Shown: positions 60,878 to 64,000 of the stretch, piece after piece
How positions within the stretch are numbered: position 1 is the stretch's first letter
How the letters are laid out: each line of letters opens with the position of its first letter
Source: Ancylostoma caninum
Lineage: Eukaryota; Nematoda; Chromadorea; Rhabditida; Ancylostomatidae
Length of the DNA stretch: 64,000 nt
NCBI GenBank assembly: GCA_037903475.1
Contig: JBAJFG010000445.1
Location: 558,001 to 622,000 of the forward strand
Reading direction: 5' to 3'
The notes under the pieces: generated by a model
Database searches by the model: none
What the model was told of the DNA's origin: nothing
Seen by the model: only the letters and a program-made list of their open reading frames with translations
Program-made: the position numbers and the translations under genes

Positions 60878-60955
60878 CAGTTGGTGGTGCAGTGGTAAGT
60901 ACGCGCGGTTATGCGAGCGTAGTCAAAGGTTCGATTCCCGTGATGTTGTGGGTTT
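60878..60955 (+). other. tRNA-like Pol III module 3
   Basis: A box TGGTGCAGTGG at 60885-60895 and a perfect B box GGTTCGATTCC at 60928-60938, spacing 43 bp. The T-stem is only partly paired; no T-rich Pol III terminator follows closely. Confidence 0.55.
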
Positions 60956-61914
60956 TGCATTGTTCTGTATAACCCTATGGTTAAAGATGAACATCGTTTA
61001 ATAACAGAAACGTGCGCACTGTAGTTCAAAGACTGTGATGCCAGATTGTAGGCCAGCAGCCGAGTGATCAGTTCCCCATGAAAGCGAGTGTTTTGAACTT
61101 CATATTTCGTGTTATATGTGAGACGATTACCTGCTAATTTCCTCCAAATCAGAAGTGTTAAGTCGGACTTAGATGCCACTTAAAGTTATCTATTAAATTC
61201 CACATTCGACCAAATTACTACCACCCCTGGCGTCTTCCCCACTATTGGTCCACGGTGGACCCTTTCTCGATCGGTGGACACCTATCCTGATGTTTTTCTG
61301 AACAACGGACCTCGGCACATCTGTCCGTTATCAGTGCACTTGCACTCTTTGTAAATCTCGAAAGTAATGGAAAGAAGTTAGGAAGTTTAGAGTTAGGAAG
61401 TATTTAGAAGTTTGATCAATTGCATAATTGGTTTCAGAAAATGTCACAACAGCCTATAATGACGCATTCTTCGTTCGTTCATCCTCTATATTTGATTGTA
61501 CTGCCCTTCTTAAATGCAGACGGATCCTCAAGCTACAAAATCCCCATGGGACCTTGTTGAGAGGTGCGCAAAGGGCATATTCTAAGTGAGGAAACAGAGT
61601 GAATCCTATCGCTACGGCCTCCACAGCATTCACACATCCTTTCGAAATGGTTGACGTCCAGCGTTCCAAGATTGAATGGAGTGACTATGAAAGCCACTCT
61701 GATCCGCACATTGCTGCTATGCATTGCTGCGTCAAATCGTTGTGAACACTGTCTCGCTCGGAGGGCTCGAAACCGTTAGCTGCTGGTTTCACCGCGAAAT
61801 CCTGAATGCACCCGACCTCCACTACGTCTATGCACCTTTGACGAAACATCGGCCGAATGTCCCCTGCCTGCGCTCTAGAAGATTTTGTTGCACTACCATG
61901 ATTCTTATGAGAGA

Positions 61915-62913
61915 TTATGCTTCATGAATGATGACAAGTTCTTTGTAGCATTGAGGTAGGCATTTCCAGCTCGAAAAGTCAATGATCTAGCTCTTATGCT
62001 TGTTTTTGGGTGGCTCACCACTAGTAAGCAAACATGTTAGCCTGAAGGAAAGAGACAAGTATGTGGATCTACTATACGTAGATACACTACGAGGACCTGA
62101 AGAATTGGAAAGCTACAAAATAGAGTTCCCTCTTCCTCGCAAAATATAATTCATAGTTTATTAGAAAACATAAAAATAATAGCAGGGCGCAGAACTAATT
62201 TCATTGATTACATATCTATTAGTATGTCCGTAACGTTTTGCTTATCCAGGCACTTGCCGTCGGAAATCGAAGGTTGAATTCCAGATAGTTAAGCTTGGTC
62301 GAACATGGGATCGACAGGGAGTGCCTTGATAAAATTAGAATTTAATAGAATTAAAAGTACACACAATCCCGCTTGGATAGAAGGTCGTGTTCTTCTTGCC
62401 CACGCTTAAAATCAACAAAAACTATAGTAATAGGAATCTGGGAAGTCTAGCGGCTTTTCATGGTCTTTTTGGGAAAATTAGGGCTTCATCACTGAACACT
62501 TCTTTTATTCTTTTTTCACTGTCTGAATGCGACTTCTCAATATACCGGGAATATAGCGTTTGAAGAAAGGATTGAAAAGGTCCCGGAACGCAGAGAACCA
62601 AGCCTTTTATTACAATTGCGTTGAGGTGGGGGAGGGGAGCCCCTCAGTGTTTCAGCTATAAGAGCGCTCAGTGTTTTAGTTATAATACAAATAAAACCTA
62701 TGTGCGAAACTCATCCCTTGTTTAAATTGAATGCTGTGATTTTTTAATCCGAAACTTTACAATGACGAGTTGTTGTCCTCGGCGCAAGTCTATCGACAAT
62801 AAAAATAAAAAGTGAAAGTACATAAGCTGAACGGAGCTAATCACAACCACTAATAAAAATCAACTATTTTACTTTTACCATTTTGCATCGTAGTTAACTT
62901 TTACTTATTTCAG
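61915..62913. other. No recognisable feature
   Basis: AT-rich intergenic DNA with no supportable coding sequence or repeat. Confidence 0.4.
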
Positions 62914-63031
62914 GATGAAAAACACCAAAAATCGCTACGATCAGTTGTTAGATCAGCACACGGAAACGACGCCAGTGGGTGCTCGCCGCTCTCCCAAGTT
63001 CGCAAATTCGTCAGTTCCATCGACTTTCACT
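62914..63031 (+). CDS. Possible coding exon, product unknown
   Basis: A strong acceptor (TTTACTTATTTCAG) precedes ATG at 62915, and an in-frame GTGCGT donor follows 63031. The 39 codons between them (MKNTKNRYDQLLDQHTETTP and on) are open, hydrophilic and Ser/Thr-rich. The ATG directly after the acceptor would suit a trans-spliced first exon. No following exon could be tied to it; the acceptor at about 63285 is only a candidate. Could be chance. Confidence 0.35.
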
Positions 63032-63383
63032 GTGCGTATGTTTGCCCTCACCAGTTTATTTTCCAAACAGTCAGCATTTCGAGTGTATAACTATCTGTTT
63101 TCCATAGTTTATTTACACGAAAGGACATAAGTCACTTCCACTGACTTGTTCCGAATATTGGTATCAAAATTTTTCGGTTCATTGTTTTTACAGCTTTACC
63201 GGAAGACGGCTGTTCTCACAACAACAAGCTTCATTGGTTGATCATATTAATCAGACTAGACTGTTCTTTAACCGTCGCTTTCCAGGATTTGCGTAGGCGG
63301 TTTAGCAACAGGTAGCCCCACTTTGTAGAACATTCACGCGTGATTGACCTCTTGCTTTTTTCTCAGTTATACCGCGAATGGAA

Positions 63384-64000
63384 GCTTATTTTTGCCTCAC
63401 GAACTGCGGTCGCCCCGGGAAGGCTGCGTTCCGGGGGCGATGAACTGGTTTGCATGTCTCAAACCTTGGATCGCAGCTTAATCTGGGCACAGGGCTGTGT
63501 TCACTCTAGATTTGGGTAAGTGGATGCTTATCCAAGCTCATCCAAACATAGTCCCGAACGCGTACGCGCTTTCCGCGGCAGCTCTTGGGGAAGCTGCGGT
63601 CCCACGGCGGACTTCCAGATTCGTGCCGCACCCGCACGCGTCCGCACCGCACGCGTCTCGTCTGATCGATGATCGCACTGGGCCACGGTTTTACTCGGTC
63701 TGACGAATCTCGCTGGGCTCGCCTTGCCTCCGCCGGAGCGGAGATACGACTAAACGTTGATGCTCAACCAGCTGCTTATATACACCTCCCAGGGGTCGTG
63801 TCGTCACGTGGCAATGAGCAGGCAGAACGCAGGTTGAACGGCACCACAGTTCATTGGGCAGAAAACGCAGCCGAAACACGGGGTTTGCTGCTCTTGGCAG
63901 TCGGAATGCAGCAGTTCTTTCTCTTGCAGCAAAGTCTGCCTTTTATTTCTTGGGGGTGTGGCTTGGTAGGTTGTGCTGCGTTTGCCTTATCCAGTTATCT
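63384..64000 (-). repeat. Dispersed repeat 'A', copy 2 (uninterrupted, runs off the window)
   Basis: Inverted match of 2107-2437 joined to 4452-4630. It includes the single GGGCC at 63680-63684, which is the empty site of the LTR element, and TATATAC near 63778 corresponding to the TATA-like motif of copy 1. It has about 115 bases (CG-rich, GCACGCGTCCGCACC) absent from copy 1. Confidence 0.75.

Larger units (their letters stand above)
59282..61227. mobile_element. 1.95-kb TIR element carrying a fold-back and tRNA-like modules
   Basis: Ends GGGGTGGTAGTAATTAGGCC and the complement of GGGGTGGTAGTAATTTGGTC. It interrupts a Helitron minisatellite unit: joining ...CCGTATCCT to TGGCGTCTTCCCC restores the normal unit. 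Because the junction is CCTGG, the duplication can be read as T, CTG or CCTGG. Subterminal CATCTAAG and CCACTTAA motifs recur at both ends. No transposase recognised; superfamily open. Confidence 0.78.
58431..61914 (-). mobile_element. Helitron-like element, copy H4, split by a TIR element
   Basis: Starts CTAGCGCTCC TTC GGGACGCTAG (complete hairpin), preceded by host A on the plus strand. The distal end ...TTATGAGAGA stops at 61914 with host T following, so the minus strand reads A|TCTCTCATAA...CTAG|T. Parts 58431-59281 and 61228-61914 are continuous with H1 once the insertion at 59282-61227 is removed. Contains ~60-bp repeats (58930-59281, resuming 61228-61290) and the empty hAT site at 61274-61281. 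No coding capacity. Confidence 0.82.

Overview
This is a stretch of animal nuclear genome, almost certainly a strongylid (hookworm-type) nematode. The few real genes are split into short exons with TTTCAG-type acceptors. One gene encodes a nematode CX-module protein and one a TWK-type two-pore potassium channel. The rest is a dense, layered set of transposable elements. No bacterial-style operons, rRNA genes or CRISPR arrays are present.

Genes. A four-exon plus-strand gene (256-1175) ends in a six-cysteine CX module; its 5' start lies upstream of what can be modelled. A minus-strand TWK channel gene (17288 down to 10685) can be assembled into ten exons with matching splice phases, about 489 residues, with both selectivity filters (TTGYG, TIGLGD). 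One possible coding exon is at 62914-63031. No other cellular gene could be supported.

Mobile DNA, left to right. A complete short LTR element (2438-4451, two 502-bp LTRs, GGCCC target duplication) sits inside a dispersed repeat whose uninterrupted second copy is at the right end of the window. The large channel intron holds a three-layer nest: a hAT-type MITE split by a non-autonomous Helitron-like element, which itself received a second MITE of the same hAT family. Further Helitron-like copies are at 18649-20774, 34101-~35170 and 58431-61914. They carry a degenerate ~60-bp tandem repeat, and the 2.65-kb array at 30258-32915 (59-bp unit, about 45 copies) is a homogenised expansion of that same repeat. 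Tc1/mariner-superfamily elements are at 22089-23124, 27402-28650, 36164-37394, 37440-37981, 40780-41723 and 42532-43422. A 5.1-kb element with ~230-bp terminal inverted repeats built of CCTGACCAG-type subrepeats spans 43537-48657. A broken RTE-type LINE occupies 55075-58430 on the minus strand. The last Helitron copy is split by a 1.95-kb TIR element (59282-61227) carrying a long fold-back and three tRNA-like Pol III modules.

The strongest observations are internal 'empty sites': several insertions can be checked against an uninterrupted copy in the same window, giving exact element ends and target duplications without outside data. No host defence or other coordinated multi-gene system was recognised.
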